From positions 1 to 20,700 of the forward strand of contig DXFE01000073.1 in assembly GCA_019114585.1 (NCBI GenBank): DNA of 20,700 nt, written 5' to 3'. A program made the position numbers and the translations under genes. Positions 13,599 to 19,767 of this stretch are shown here, piece after piece. Every line of letters begins with the position of its first letter. Positions within the stretch are counted from its first letter, which is position 1. Under the pieces are notes generated by a model. It was given only the letters and a program-made list of their open reading frames with translations. It was not told the DNA's origin and made no database searches. The stretch comes from Gemmiger_A avium (lineage in GTDB: Bacteria; Bacillota; Clostridia; Oscillospirales; Ruminococcaceae).

Positions 13599-14456
13599 AT
13601 GAATATTCGAGAAGACCGCCGGCCGACCCTGGCCTCCTGGCCCAAGCGCATGTATGATTGGGGCGAAGTGCCGCCCGCGTTTCAGCCCGCCCTGACGGAC
13701 TGGGACGCCGCCGGCATGCCGCCGGGGAACATCACTCTCATCCCCCGCATCCACCAGTACTCGGGCGCGCCGGAGTATGTCACCGCCTGGTTCGGCAGCG
13801 AGGTCTGCATCCAGCGCATGGCCGGCGGGAAGCTGGATGTGTGGCGCATCCGCCCCGGGGATGTGGCGCAGGTGGGGTATTCCATCCAGCTGATCAAATG
13901 TACTGTCACCGTCTGGCTGAAAGACGGCGGATGCACCGGCTTTTCCTATAACAAGACCAAGGAGGACCAGCTCTACCCCGTCCTCAGCCTGCTGCTGGGC
14001 CAGCCTGCCGACCGGCAGCCGCCCCAGCGGCATCCCGACTTCCCTGCTTTTGACCGGCTGCGGCAGGAGAGCTACGCCATGTACTACACTTCCCTTTTGG
14101 CGTACCGCTTTGGCGGCGAAATCCGGAATCAGTTATTTTTGCGGGGCAAAAACCGCAACTTTCTTTATATCCTCCAGCGCCGGCCGGATCCTGAGTGCTT
14201 CTGTGCCGTGACGGACGCCGGCCCTGTGTGCATCATCACCGATTTTTACGGCACCCGTTTTCTCTATCTGCCAAACGCCGCCTCCTGCCCACTGCAGGTG
14301 AAGCCCCTGCCCCACGGCAAGGGCAGCGGGCTGTATCTGCGCACGCCGGCGGAGGGCGAAAGCCTGTACTTTTGTCTCCTGCCCGGGCAGGAGGAAGCGG
14401 CGGATGCCTTTGCCCGGCGCTGGTTCTCCCAGCCGGAAGAGGGCGTCTCCCGTTGA
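13599..14456 (+). CDS. Protein of unknown function
   Basis: A 285-residue protein I do not recognise. There is no signal peptide or clear membrane helix, so it is probably cytosolic. It is rich in Pro, Arg and aromatic residues. The first half contains AWFGSEVCIQRMAGGKLDVWRIRPGD and VTVWLKDGG, an alternating beta pattern. The second half has a similar pattern (LFLRGKNRNFLYILQRR, PVCIITDFYGTRFLYLPN), which hints at two beta-rich halves; this is a reading of pattern only. The reading frame is well formed, the start has AAAGGAG, and it has its own extended -10 promoter (13541) and terminator (14538). It stands alone between the DUF4230 operon and the tRNA fragment. Function cannot be assigned. 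Confidence 0.7.
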   Translation: MNIREDRRPTLASWPKRMYDWGEVPPAFQPALTDWDAAGMPPGNITLIPRIHQYSGAPEYVTAWFGSEVCIQRMAGGKLDVWRIRPGDVAQVGYSIQLIKCTVTVWLKDGGCTGFSYNKTKEDQLYPVLSLLLGQPADRQPPQRHPDFPAFDRLRQESYAMYYTSLLAYRFGGEIRNQLFLRGKNRNFLYILQRRPDPECFCAVTDAGPVCIITDFYGTRFLYLPNAASCPLQVKPLPHGKGSGLYLRTPAEGESLYFCLLPGQEEAADAFARRWFSQPEEGVSR

Positions 14457-14537
14457 CCACTTCGCCCCCTGCCCCGCACCTCGTTTTACGGCAAAATTGA
14501 CCACCGTGACCACTATTTGACCACCACGCACACAAAA

Positions 14538-14579
14538 GCCCGCGAAGCCAGTGTTTGAAATGCTTCGCGGGCATTTTTG
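14538..14579 (+). terminator. Terminator after the unknown gene
   Basis: An 11-bp stem, GCCCGCGAAGC (14538-14548) with GCTTCGCGGGC (14562-14572), around a 13-base loop, followed by ATTTTTGT. It ends the plus-strand gene whose stop is at 14456. A TTTTGT tract on the minus side could make it bidirectional. Confidence 0.75.
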
Positions 14580-14652
14580 TATAGTTTGCTTATTTGTGCA
14601 CAACCGACGAAAAACGGCTTTACAGCGTCGTTTGGCGTTGTGTGTCTGGGAA

Positions 14653-14697
14653 CTCCGACCCGGAAGGCCGCTGGTTCGAATCCAGTCGGGCGCACCA
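14653..14697 (+). tRNA. 3' half of a tRNA-Arg(CCG) gene, truncated
   Basis: Bases 14653-14697 read as a tRNA from the anticodon loop to the end. They comprise the loop CTCCGAC with U33 and anticodon CCG, the 3' anticodon strand CCGGA, a five-base variable loop AGGCC, the T-arm GCTGG-TTCGAAT-CCAGT, the acceptor strand CGGGCGC, the discriminator A and encoded CCA. The 5' side (acceptor GCGCCCG, D-arm, 5' anticodon strand) is absent: the upstream bases do not pair. A terminator follows directly. Such fragments mark integration sites of tyrosine-recombinase elements that use tRNA genes, and the start at the anticodon loop fits a known crossover class. It is not a functional tRNA as seen. Confidence 0.7.
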
Positions 14698-14737
14698 AGC
14701 AAAGCCCCGCAGCACTTGCTGCGGGGCTTTGCTTTTT
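14697..14737 (+). terminator. Terminator after the tRNA fragment
   Basis: A perfect 18-bp inverted repeat (left arm 14697-14714, right arm 14717-14734, core GCCCCGCAGCA/TGCTGCGGGGC) followed by TTT. It directly follows the CCA of the tRNA half, as is usual for tRNA transcription units. The gene-free stretch 14457-14743 holds this, the 14538 terminator, the tRNA fragment and the TGACCAC repeats, and nothing else I can see. Confidence 0.8.
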
Positions 14738-14743
14738 GTTTTC

Positions 14744-15127
14744 TCAGTACTCCCGGCGGAGTTTCTCCAATATCGTTTCGTCTGCCGGGCAGAACGTATA
14801 CCGGTCAATCTCACCTACGGTGATCCACTGGATATCGTTGTGCTCCAGCTTTTGCGGCACGCCCTCCCGGATGGAGGCATGGAACAGCGTCAGATGCACC
14901 GTGAGGTCCGGATACTCATGGGTCACCTCCATGAATACATCCCCTACATCCAGCGTGACCGCCAGTTCTTCCTGACACTCCCGGATCAGGGCCTGCTGCT
15001 TCGTCTCTCCCGGCTCTACCTTGCCGCCTACAAACTCCCATAAAAGTCCTCTGGCTTTATGGGCCGGGCGCTGGCAGATCATGAACTTATCTTTGTCCCA
15101 GATCAGGGCCGCTACCACTTCTACCAT
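14744..15127 (-). CDS. NUDIX hydrolase (MutT-like, 8-oxo-dGTP type)
   Basis: A 127-residue protein starting MVEVVAALIWDKDKFMICQRP. The Nudix box is GKVEPGETKQQALIRECQEELAV at about residues 36-58: G-x5-E-x7-R-E-x-x-E-E, with Ala where the last Gly usually stands. The QRP and LLWEFVGGKVEPGE surroundings match the MutT subfamily that hydrolyses 8-oxo-dGTP or related nucleotides and so prevents mutations. The start at 15127 has AAGGAGG nine bases upstream; the frame to 15706 is only an accidental extension through the neighbouring gene. A good minus-strand promoter lies at 15153-15181. It is divergent from the phosphodiesterase gene. Confidence 0.88.
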   Translation of the reverse strand: MVEVVAALIWDKDKFMICQRPAHKARGLLWEFVGGKVEPGETKQQALIRECQEELAVTLDVGDVFMEVTHEYPDLTVHLTLFHASIREGVPQKLEHNDIQWITVGEIDRYTFCPADETILEKLRREY

Positions 15128-15152
15128 CCGCTCCAACCTCCTTTTTATACTT

Positions 15153-15181
15153 ATTATAGGAGCAGGCGCCTCTTTCGGCAA
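15153..15181 (-). promoter_or_regulatory. Promoter of the NUDIX gene
   Basis: On the minus strand TTGCCG (15176-15181) and a perfect TATAAT (15153-15158) are 17 bp apart, and AAGGAGG and the start at 15127 follow. Confidence 0.65.
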
Positions 15182-15225
15182 GATATGGGCTGCGCTGCCG
15201 GCTGGTATATGCCGCGAAAACCCGG

Positions 15226-15231
15226 TATAAT
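15226..15231 (+). promoter_or_regulatory. -10 element of the phosphodiesterase gene
   Basis: A perfect TATAAT lies at 15226-15231, 28 bases before the ATG at 15260. The -35 position (TGGTAT) is weak. Confidence 0.4.
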
Positions 15232-15259
15232 AAAGCCACATTATTGAAAGGAGCCTGCC

Positions 15260-15718
15260 ATGAATCTGATCATTCTCTCCGACACCCACGGTCTGCTGCG
15301 TCCTGCTGTGCTGGAACTGCTGCAAGATGCCGACGCCATTCTCCACGCCGGGGACATCAACTCCCAGGCGGTGGTGGACAAACTGGCTTCTTTTGCGCCG
15401 CTGTATGCGGTACGGGGCAACAACGACAAGGAATGGGCCGAATCCCTGCCCCGGGACCTGACCGTAACCCTTGAGGGCATACGGTTTTACATGGTTCACA
15501 ACAAAAAAGACATTCCTGCCGATCTGAGCGAGGCGGATGTGGTGGTGTTCGGCCATTCCCACAAGTACAGCGAAGAACGGCGCGGGGGTATGCTGTGGCT
15601 CAATCCCGGCAGCTGCGGTCCGCGCCGGTTTCACCAGGAGATCACCCTGATACGGGCCGAAATATCCGGCAGGAACATCCGGGTGGAAAAAATCCTGATT
15701 CCCCACGAGGTGACCTGA
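15260..15718 (+). CDS. Metallophosphoesterase, YfcE/MJ0936 type
   Basis: A 152-residue phosphodiesterase of the YfcE/MJ0936 type. The metal motifs are present in order: D-T-H (Asp8, His10), GD (31-32), GNND (53-56), His80 in MVHN and GHSH (98-101). NPGS (115-118) and the late IRVEKI strand complete the small calcineurin-like fold. Such proteins hydrolyse phosphodiesters in vitro; the physiological substrate is unknown. GAAAGGAG precedes the ATG at 15260. The last base of its stop is shared with the next start (TGATG at 15716-15720), so it is co-translated with the DUF6933-like gene. It is divergent from the NUDIX hydrolase. Confidence 0.92.
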   Translation: MNLIILSDTHGLLRPAVLELLQDADAILHAGDINSQAVVDKLASFAPLYAVRGNNDKEWAESLPRDLTVTLEGIRFYMVHNKKDIPADLSEADVVVFGHSHKYSEERRGGMLWLNPGSCGPRRFHQEITLIRAEISGRNIRVEKILIPHEVT

Positions 15719-16224
15719 TGGAACTGGGCCTGACCTTTCCCCTGCAGCGGTTTCTGCATCAGAAGCCGCCGCCCTACGGGGCCGAAACCGACCGGCGCTT
15801 CTGCTGGGATCTGCATGTCATTGATCTGCGGGGGCGACCGTGCCTGCTGGCCGTGCACTGCCACAGCCGGTATACCTTTGTACGATTTGATGTGCCGCCC
15901 CTGCTCTGGGCCGATCTGCCGGGCCTGTTTCGCACCGGTCTGGCGGAGAGCCTGGCTGCCGCCGGATTTTCCTCCGATCAGATTCATACCTATCTGCAGG
16001 CAAGCGGTGCAGCCAGCCTGACCCGCACCCACGGGCGGCGGGAGGTGGCCTTTCTGAACCGCGCCTGGGAGGATGTGCTGGCGCTGGACACCTGCCTGGA
16101 TACCGCCAGCACGGCGCAGCCCATGCTGGACTGGGCGGTCAATGACCGCCCCAGCCGGTGCGTAGGATTTGAGGGACTGGCCCCCGCCGCCAGCCGGATT
16201 GGAGCGTCGCTGCTTTTGAGATAG
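15718..16224 (+). CDS. DUF6933-like protein
   Basis: A 168-residue cytosolic protein without signal or membrane segment. CWDLHVIDLRGRPCLLAVHCHSRYTFVRFDVPP, then DLPGLFRTGLAESLAAAGFSSDQIHTYLQ, then the late VNDRPSRC block resemble the DUF6933 family as I remember it (a strand pair, a helix, then a ligand-free core); the identification is from memory only. It overlaps the phosphodiesterase by one base and ends before a strong terminator at 16238. Function is unknown. A link to the phosphodiesterase is suggested only by the shared mRNA. Confidence 0.5.
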   Translation: MELGLTFPLQRFLHQKPPPYGAETDRRFCWDLHVIDLRGRPCLLAVHCHSRYTFVRFDVPPLLWADLPGLFRTGLAESLAAAGFSSDQIHTYLQASGAASLTRTHGRREVAFLNRAWEDVLALDTCLDTASTAQPMLDWAVNDRPSRCVGFEGLAPAASRIGASLLLR

Positions 16225-16237
16225 ATCCGGCCGGACT

Positions 16238-16279
16238 GCCTCCGTCTCTGTGCAGCATGCCACAGAGCGGAGGCTTTTT
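16238..16279 (+). terminator. Terminator after the DUF6933-like gene
   Basis: A stem of GCCTCCG plus CTCTGTG with CACAGAG plus CGGAGGC (one base bulged) around a CAGCATG loop, followed by TTTTT at 16275-16279. It separates the phosphodiesterase unit from the WYL regulator. Confidence 0.8.
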
Positions 16280-16324
16280 GTTTCGTCTCTTCCGGAAACA
16301 TGACAGACAGCTGTCCGGTTCCTG

Positions 16325-16333
16325 TGCTATAAT
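16325..16333 (+). promoter_or_regulatory. Extended -10 promoter (TGCTATAAT)
   Basis: TGCTATAAT with perfect TATAAT at 16328-16333 lies 31 bases before the ATG at 16364. The -35 region is weak. It probably drives the six-gene set from the WYL regulator to the second deformylase-like gene. Confidence 0.5.
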
Positions 16334-16363
16334 ACAGGCAAACCCAGGAAAGGCGGTGTGCGG

Positions 16364-17272
16364 ATGAAGCTGGACCGGCTTATCGGGATTCTTTCCATCC
16401 TGCTCCAGCGGGAAAAGGTCACCGCGGTGGAACTGGCCGAACAGTTTGAGGTATCCCGCCGCACCATTCAGCGGGATGTTGACACCCTTTGCCGGGCAGG
16501 CATTCCCCTGACCACCGCGCAGGGGGCGGGCGGCGGCATCTCCCTGGTTGAGGGTTACCGGGTAGACCGAACCCTTCTCACCGCCCCGGAGATGCAGGCC
16601 ATTCTGGCAGGTCTCCGCAGCCTGGACAGCGTCAGCGGCAGCCGCCGGTACGCCCAGCTGATGGAAAAGCTCTCCGCGGGATCCGGCACACTGGTGCCCG
16701 GCAGTTCCGACATGCTGATCGACCTTTCTTCCTGGTACAAGGACAGCCTGGCCCCCAAGATTGAACAGATTCAAAGTGCCATCCGGCTGCACCGCACCGT
16801 CCGATTTTTCTACTTTTCCCCGAAAGGGGAATCGGCGCGCACGGTGGAACCCTGCTGTCTGGTCTTTCACTGGTCCGCCTGGTACCTGTGGGGCTGGTGC
16901 CGCACGCGGGCGGACTTCCGCCTGTTCAAGCTCAACCGCATGACGGAACTCACCGTCGGAGAGCCGTTTGAGCCCCGCGCCGCCCCTCTGCCCGATCTGG
17001 AACCGGAGCGGATCTTCCCGGCAAGGTGCCGGATCACGGTACTCTTTGACCCGGCCTGCCGGTGGCGTTTGGTGGAGGAATACGGCACGGACCGTTTCGC
17101 CCCGGAACCGGACGGCCGCCTGCGCTTTACCGGCGGTTTTCCTGACGTGGAGAGCGCACTCAGCTGGGTGCTCACCTTTGGAGAAGCCGCCGAACTGGTG
17201 GAGCCGGAAGAATTGCGCGCACAGCTGCATCACCTGGCCCGGACACTGGCCAGCCGTTACGGGAGGAATTGA
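16364..17272 (+). CDS. WYL-domain transcriptional regulator (YafY/DeoR-like)
   Basis: A 302-residue regulator. Residues 1-60 are an HTH of the HTH_11 type (RLIGILSILLQREKVTAVELAEQFEVSRRTIQRDVDTLCRAGIPL). A WYL domain spans about 140-205 (VRFFYFSPKGE, then WYLWGWCRTRADFRLFKLNRM) and a C-terminal WCX-type extension follows. WYL domains bind small ligands or nucleic acid ends and often control stress genes. ATG 16364 was chosen over GTG 16358 for spacing from GGAAAGG. It is the first gene of a tightly packed run whose next start is three bases from its stop; it probably regulates the small genes behind it, but no operator is identifiable. Confidence 0.93.
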   Translation: MKLDRLIGILSILLQREKVTAVELAEQFEVSRRTIQRDVDTLCRAGIPLTTAQGAGGGISLVEGYRVDRTLLTAPEMQAILAGLRSLDSVSGSRRYAQLMEKLSAGSGTLVPGSSDMLIDLSSWYKDSLAPKIEQIQSAIRLHRTVRFFYFSPKGESARTVEPCCLVFHWSAWYLWGWCRTRADFRLFKLNRMTELTVGEPFEPRAAPLPDLEPERIFPARCRITVLFDPACRWRLVEEYGTDRFAPEPDGRLRFTGGFPDVESALSWVLTFGEAAELVEPEELRAQLHHLARTLASRYGRN

Positions 17273-17273
17273 C

Positions 17274-17597
17274 ATGGCATCGCATCCGGATTTTGTAACC
17301 TACGCAGCCGACCAGCTTCGGGAAGCCGGTTGTATCCACAGCCGGAAGATGTTCGGCGAATACGGCTTGTTCTGCAATGGGGTGTTTTTTGGTGTGATCT
17401 GCGATGACCAGCTTTTTGTCAAGATCACGCCGCAGGGGGAAGCTGCGTTTCCCGGCCTGGCCAAGGCCCCACCCTACGAGGGCGCACGGGACTATTTTCT
17501 GGTGGAAGACGTGGATGACCGGGAAACGATGACGGAACTGGTACGTATCACCTGCGAGGCGCTGGCCGCGCACCCGCAGAAGAAAGGCAGGAAATGA
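17274..17597 (+). CDS. TfoX/Sxy N-terminal domain protein
   Basis: A 107-residue protein starting MASHPDFVTYAADQLREAGCIHSRKMFGEYGLFCNGVFFGVICDDQLFVK. The RKMFGEYGLFxxGxxFGxxxDxxLFxK block is the hallmark of the TfoX N-terminal domain. It lacks the C-terminal DNA-binding half of competence TfoX, as do most stand-alone members, so a role in DNA uptake control is not implied. GGGAGGAA precedes the ATG. Its stop overlaps the next start (ATGA at 17594-17597). It belongs to the WYL-led operon. Confidence 0.88.
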   Translation: MASHPDFVTYAADQLREAGCIHSRKMFGEYGLFCNGVFFGVICDDQLFVKITPQGEAAFPGLAKAPPYEGARDYFLVEDVDDRETMTELVRITCEALAAHPQKKGRK

Positions 17598-18241
17598 CCA
17601 TGCCCTTTGACTACAAAAAAGCATACAAAGATTTGTACATGCCGCCCAAGGCGCCGGGCATTGTCACCGTGCCCGCCATGAATTTTCTGGCGGTGCGTGG
17701 GAAAGGCGATCCCAACCAGACGGACGGCGCATACCAAGAAGCGCTGGAACTGCTGTATTCGGTGGCCTACACCATCAAGATGAGCAAACGGGGCAACCAT
17801 CAGCCGGAGGGATACTTTGACTATGTAGTCCCGCCGCTGGAGGGCCTGTGGTGGCAGGAAGGCGTACAGGGGGTGGACTACACCCGCAAGGAGGATTTTT
17901 GCTGGATCAGCCTGATCCGCCTGCCGGAGTTTGTGACCAAAGAGGTATTTGACCGGGCCATCCGGGAAGCCGCCGAAAAAAAGCAGCAGGATTTTTCCAG
18001 GGTAGAGTTCTTTTCCTGGGAGGAGGGGCTCTGCGTTCAGTGCCTGCACCTGGGCCCCTACGACGAGGAGCCCGCCACCGTAGCAGCGATGGACGAGTAT
18101 GCCCGCGCCCAGGGGTATCTGCCGGATTATGGAGAAACGCGGTTCCACCACGAGATTTATCTGAGCGACGTGCGCCGCTGCAAGCCGGAAAATCTGAAAA
18201 CGGTCATCCGGCATCCGATCCGGAAGGAGAAGCCGCTATGA
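17594..18241 (+). CDS. GyrI-like domain protein
   Basis: A 215-residue protein. PGIVTVPAMNFLAVRGKGDPN, the middle region DYVVPPLEGLWWQEG, and the end LCVQCLHLGPYDEEPATVAAMDEYARAQGYLP-HHEIYLSDVRR match the GyrI-like small-molecule-binding family (SHS2 fold). Such proteins bind and sometimes hydrolyse drugs or toxins; the paired Glu and Trp residues fit ligand binding. Two starts are possible (17594 and 17600); the first gives the ATGA overlap. The next gene again overlaps as ATGA at 18238-18241, so the run is translationally coupled. A detoxification or drug-binding role is inference. Confidence 0.88.
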   Translation: MTMPFDYKKAYKDLYMPPKAPGIVTVPAMNFLAVRGKGDPNQTDGAYQEALELLYSVAYTIKMSKRGNHQPEGYFDYVVPPLEGLWWQEGVQGVDYTRKEDFCWISLIRLPEFVTKEVFDRAIREAAEKKQQDFSRVEFFSWEEGLCVQCLHLGPYDEEPATVAAMDEYARAQGYLPDYGETRFHHEIYLSDVRRCKPENLKTVIRHPIRKEKPL

Positions 18242-18789
18242 AAGGGTTTACGCGAACCTATACCGATTTCAGCCTGTGCGGTCTTGCCTGTCTGCTCTGC
18301 CCCATGCAGGTGGGCGGCTACTGCCCGGGCTGTGGCGGCGGCGCCGGCAACCAGAGCTGCGCGATCGCCCGGTGCTCGCTGGAACAGGGCGGCTTTGCGT
18401 TCTGCAGCGACTGCGCCGCCTATCCCTGCGCCCGCTATGCGGAATTTGACGCGGCGGATTCCTTTGTGCCCCACAGCCGCCGGGCTGCCGATCTGGCCCG
18501 CGCCCGTGAAATGGGGCTGGACGCCTGGCGGGCCGAACTGCGGGAAAAGCGGGCCATTCTGGATGCGCTGCTGGCCCATTACAACGACGGCCGCCGCAAA
18601 ACTCTTTACTGCGCGGCGGCATACCTGCTGGATATAGACGCGCTGCGCCGGGTAATGGATGCCCTGACCGCCCAGGACACCCCCGCCGATGTACCGGTCA
18701 AGGCAAAGGCCCAGGCCGCGGCCACCCTGCTGCAGGCGGAAGCCGACCGGGCAGGCATCAGCCTGAAGCTGAACAAAAAGAAAGGATAA
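18238..18789 (+). CDS. DUF3795 domain protein, Cys-rich
   Basis: A 183-residue protein. The N-terminal half has many cysteines (C-G-L-A-C-L-L-C-P, then Y-C-P-G-C-G, then S-C-A-I-A-R-C, then F-C-S-D-C-A-A-Y-P-C), the DUF3795 pattern of putative zinc-binding proteins. The C-terminal half is helical and Ala/Arg-rich. Function is unknown. The start at 18238 shares ATGA with the GyrI-like stop; upstream frame to 18040 is a shadow. The next gene starts seven bases later. Confidence 0.85.
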   Translation: MKGFTRTYTDFSLCGLACLLCPMQVGGYCPGCGGGAGNQSCAIARCSLEQGGFAFCSDCAAYPCARYAEFDAADSFVPHSRRAADLARAREMGLDAWRAELREKRAILDALLAHYNDGRRKTLYCAAAYLLDIDALRRVMDALTAQDTPADVPVKAKAQAAATLLQAEADRAGISLKLNKKKG

Positions 18790-18796
18790 TCCGGCC

Positions 18797-19261
18797 ATGC
18801 CCACTGTACTGATTGACGCGGACGGCTGCCCTGTGGTGGACCTGACCATCCGCGCCTGCAAAGGCCGCGGTATACCGGTGCGTATCCTTTGCGACACCGC
18901 CCACCGCATCCAGCGGGAGGGGGCCGAAACGCTGGTGTTCGACAAGGGGGCCGACAGCGTGGACTTTGCCCTGGTCAACCGGGTTTGTCCCGGAGATATT
19001 GTGGTGACCCAGGACTACGGTCTGTCCAGTATGTGCCTGGCACGCCGGGCCCGGGTGCTGAACCAGAACGGCCTGGAATACACAGCCGACAACATCGACG
19101 CGCTGCTGGAACGCCGGTGGCAGAACAAAAAGCTGCTTCGGGCCGGCAAGCATCCCAAAGGGCCCGCCAAGCGCACAAAAGAGCAGGACACCGCCTTTGT
19201 TCTGGCACTGGAACAGCTGCTGGACGCCCCTTATTCCTCATCAAAAGGAGACACAACATGA
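18797..19261 (+). CDS. YaiI/YqxD family protein (DUF188), copy 2
   Basis: A 154-residue paralogue of the protein at 237-683, starting MPTVLIDADGCPVVDLTIRACK. The central stretch from TLVFDKGADSV to AKRT is almost the same; differences lie mostly in residues 18-44 and after 128, and the C-terminus is different and longer (PYSSSKGDTT). AAAGGA at 18782-18787 precedes the ATG. The stop overlaps the deformylase-like start as ATGA at 19258-19261. In copy 1 the deformylase-like gene lies 2.1 kb away rather than adjacent, so here the pair is compact. Confidence 0.9.
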   Translation: MPTVLIDADGCPVVDLTIRACKGRGIPVRILCDTAHRIQREGAETLVFDKGADSVDFALVNRVCPGDIVVTQDYGLSSMCLARRARVLNQNGLEYTADNIDALLERRWQNKKLLRAGKHPKGPAKRTKEQDTAFVLALEQLLDAPYSSSKGDTT

Positions 19262-19668
19262 TCCGAGACATCTGCAAAGACGTGCTGTTCCTGGCATGTA
19301 AGTCCGAACCTGCCACCTCCGAAGATATACCGGTTGCGGCCGACCTGCTGGAAACATTGGAAGCCCACGCGGACGGCTGCGTGGGCATGGCCGCGAATAT
19401 GATCGGCGTAGCCAAACGCATCATCGCCTTTGACGACGAGGGCACCTACCGGGTGCTGTTCAACCCGGAGATCGTCAAGAAAAGCGGCCCCTACGAAACA
19501 GAGGAAGGCTGCCTGTCCCTGACCGGTACCCGCAAAACAAAGCGCTGGCAGACCATCAAGGTACAGTACCAGGATGAGCAGTTCCGGGTGCGGTTCAAGA
19601 CCTGGACCGGCTGGTCCGCCCAGATCATCCAGCATGAAATCGACCACTGCGAAGGGATCCTGATATAA
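19258..19668 (+). CDS. Short peptide deformylase-like protein, copy 2
   Basis: A 136-residue paralogue of the protein at 2790-3200, about 85 percent identical by eye. The metal ligands are kept (EGCLSL at 83-88, QHEIDH at 125-130) and the same motif-1 change is present: GMAANMIG at 43-50 with Met in place of the catalytic Gln. The shared change in both copies shows it is old and not a sequencing fault. It overlaps the YaiI copy 2 stop by four bases and is the last gene of the operon; a terminator follows at 19721. Metal binding is likely; deformylase activity is uncertain. Confidence 0.85.
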   Translation: MIRDICKDVLFLACKSEPATSEDIPVAADLLETLEAHADGCVGMAANMIGVAKRIIAFDDEGTYRVLFNPEIVKKSGPYETEEGCLSLTGTRKTKRWQTIKVQYQDEQFRVRFKTWTGWSAQIIQHEIDHCEGILI

Positions 19669-19720
19669 CGATATTTAGATAGCAAAAATCGTATGAGCTA
19701 CCTTTTCCTGAGATCACCAT

Positions 19721-19757
19721 AAAAGGCTGCCGCCCCATAGCGGGCAGCAGCCTTTTT
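19721..19757. terminator. Bidirectional terminator between deformylase-like and MATE genes
   Basis: AAAAGGCTGC-C-GCCC pairs with GGGC-A-GCAGCCTTTTT around a CATAGC loop. The plus strand ends in TTTTTATTTT and the minus strand in TTTT. It lies between convergent genes ending at 19668 and 19768. Confidence 0.8.
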
Positions 19758-19767
19758 ATTTTACTGT

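Noticed and set aside
14513..14814. Minus-strand reading frames with peptides like RPTGFEPAAFR and DSNQRPSGSE across the tRNA region
   Set aside because: These are the well-known false translations of the T-arm and anticodon region of tRNA genes and of the terminator; no ribosome binding site fits.
14744..15706. Extended frame joining to the NUDIX gene
   Set aside because: Only the part from 15127 is NUDIX; the extension is antisense to the phosphodiesterase gene.
19721..19757. CRISPR-like or mobile repeat around the short palindromes
   Set aside because: Hairpins at 1, 6698, 10027, 14538, 14697, 16238 and 19721 have different sequences and each lies beside a gene end with a T tract, so they are terminators, not a repeat family.
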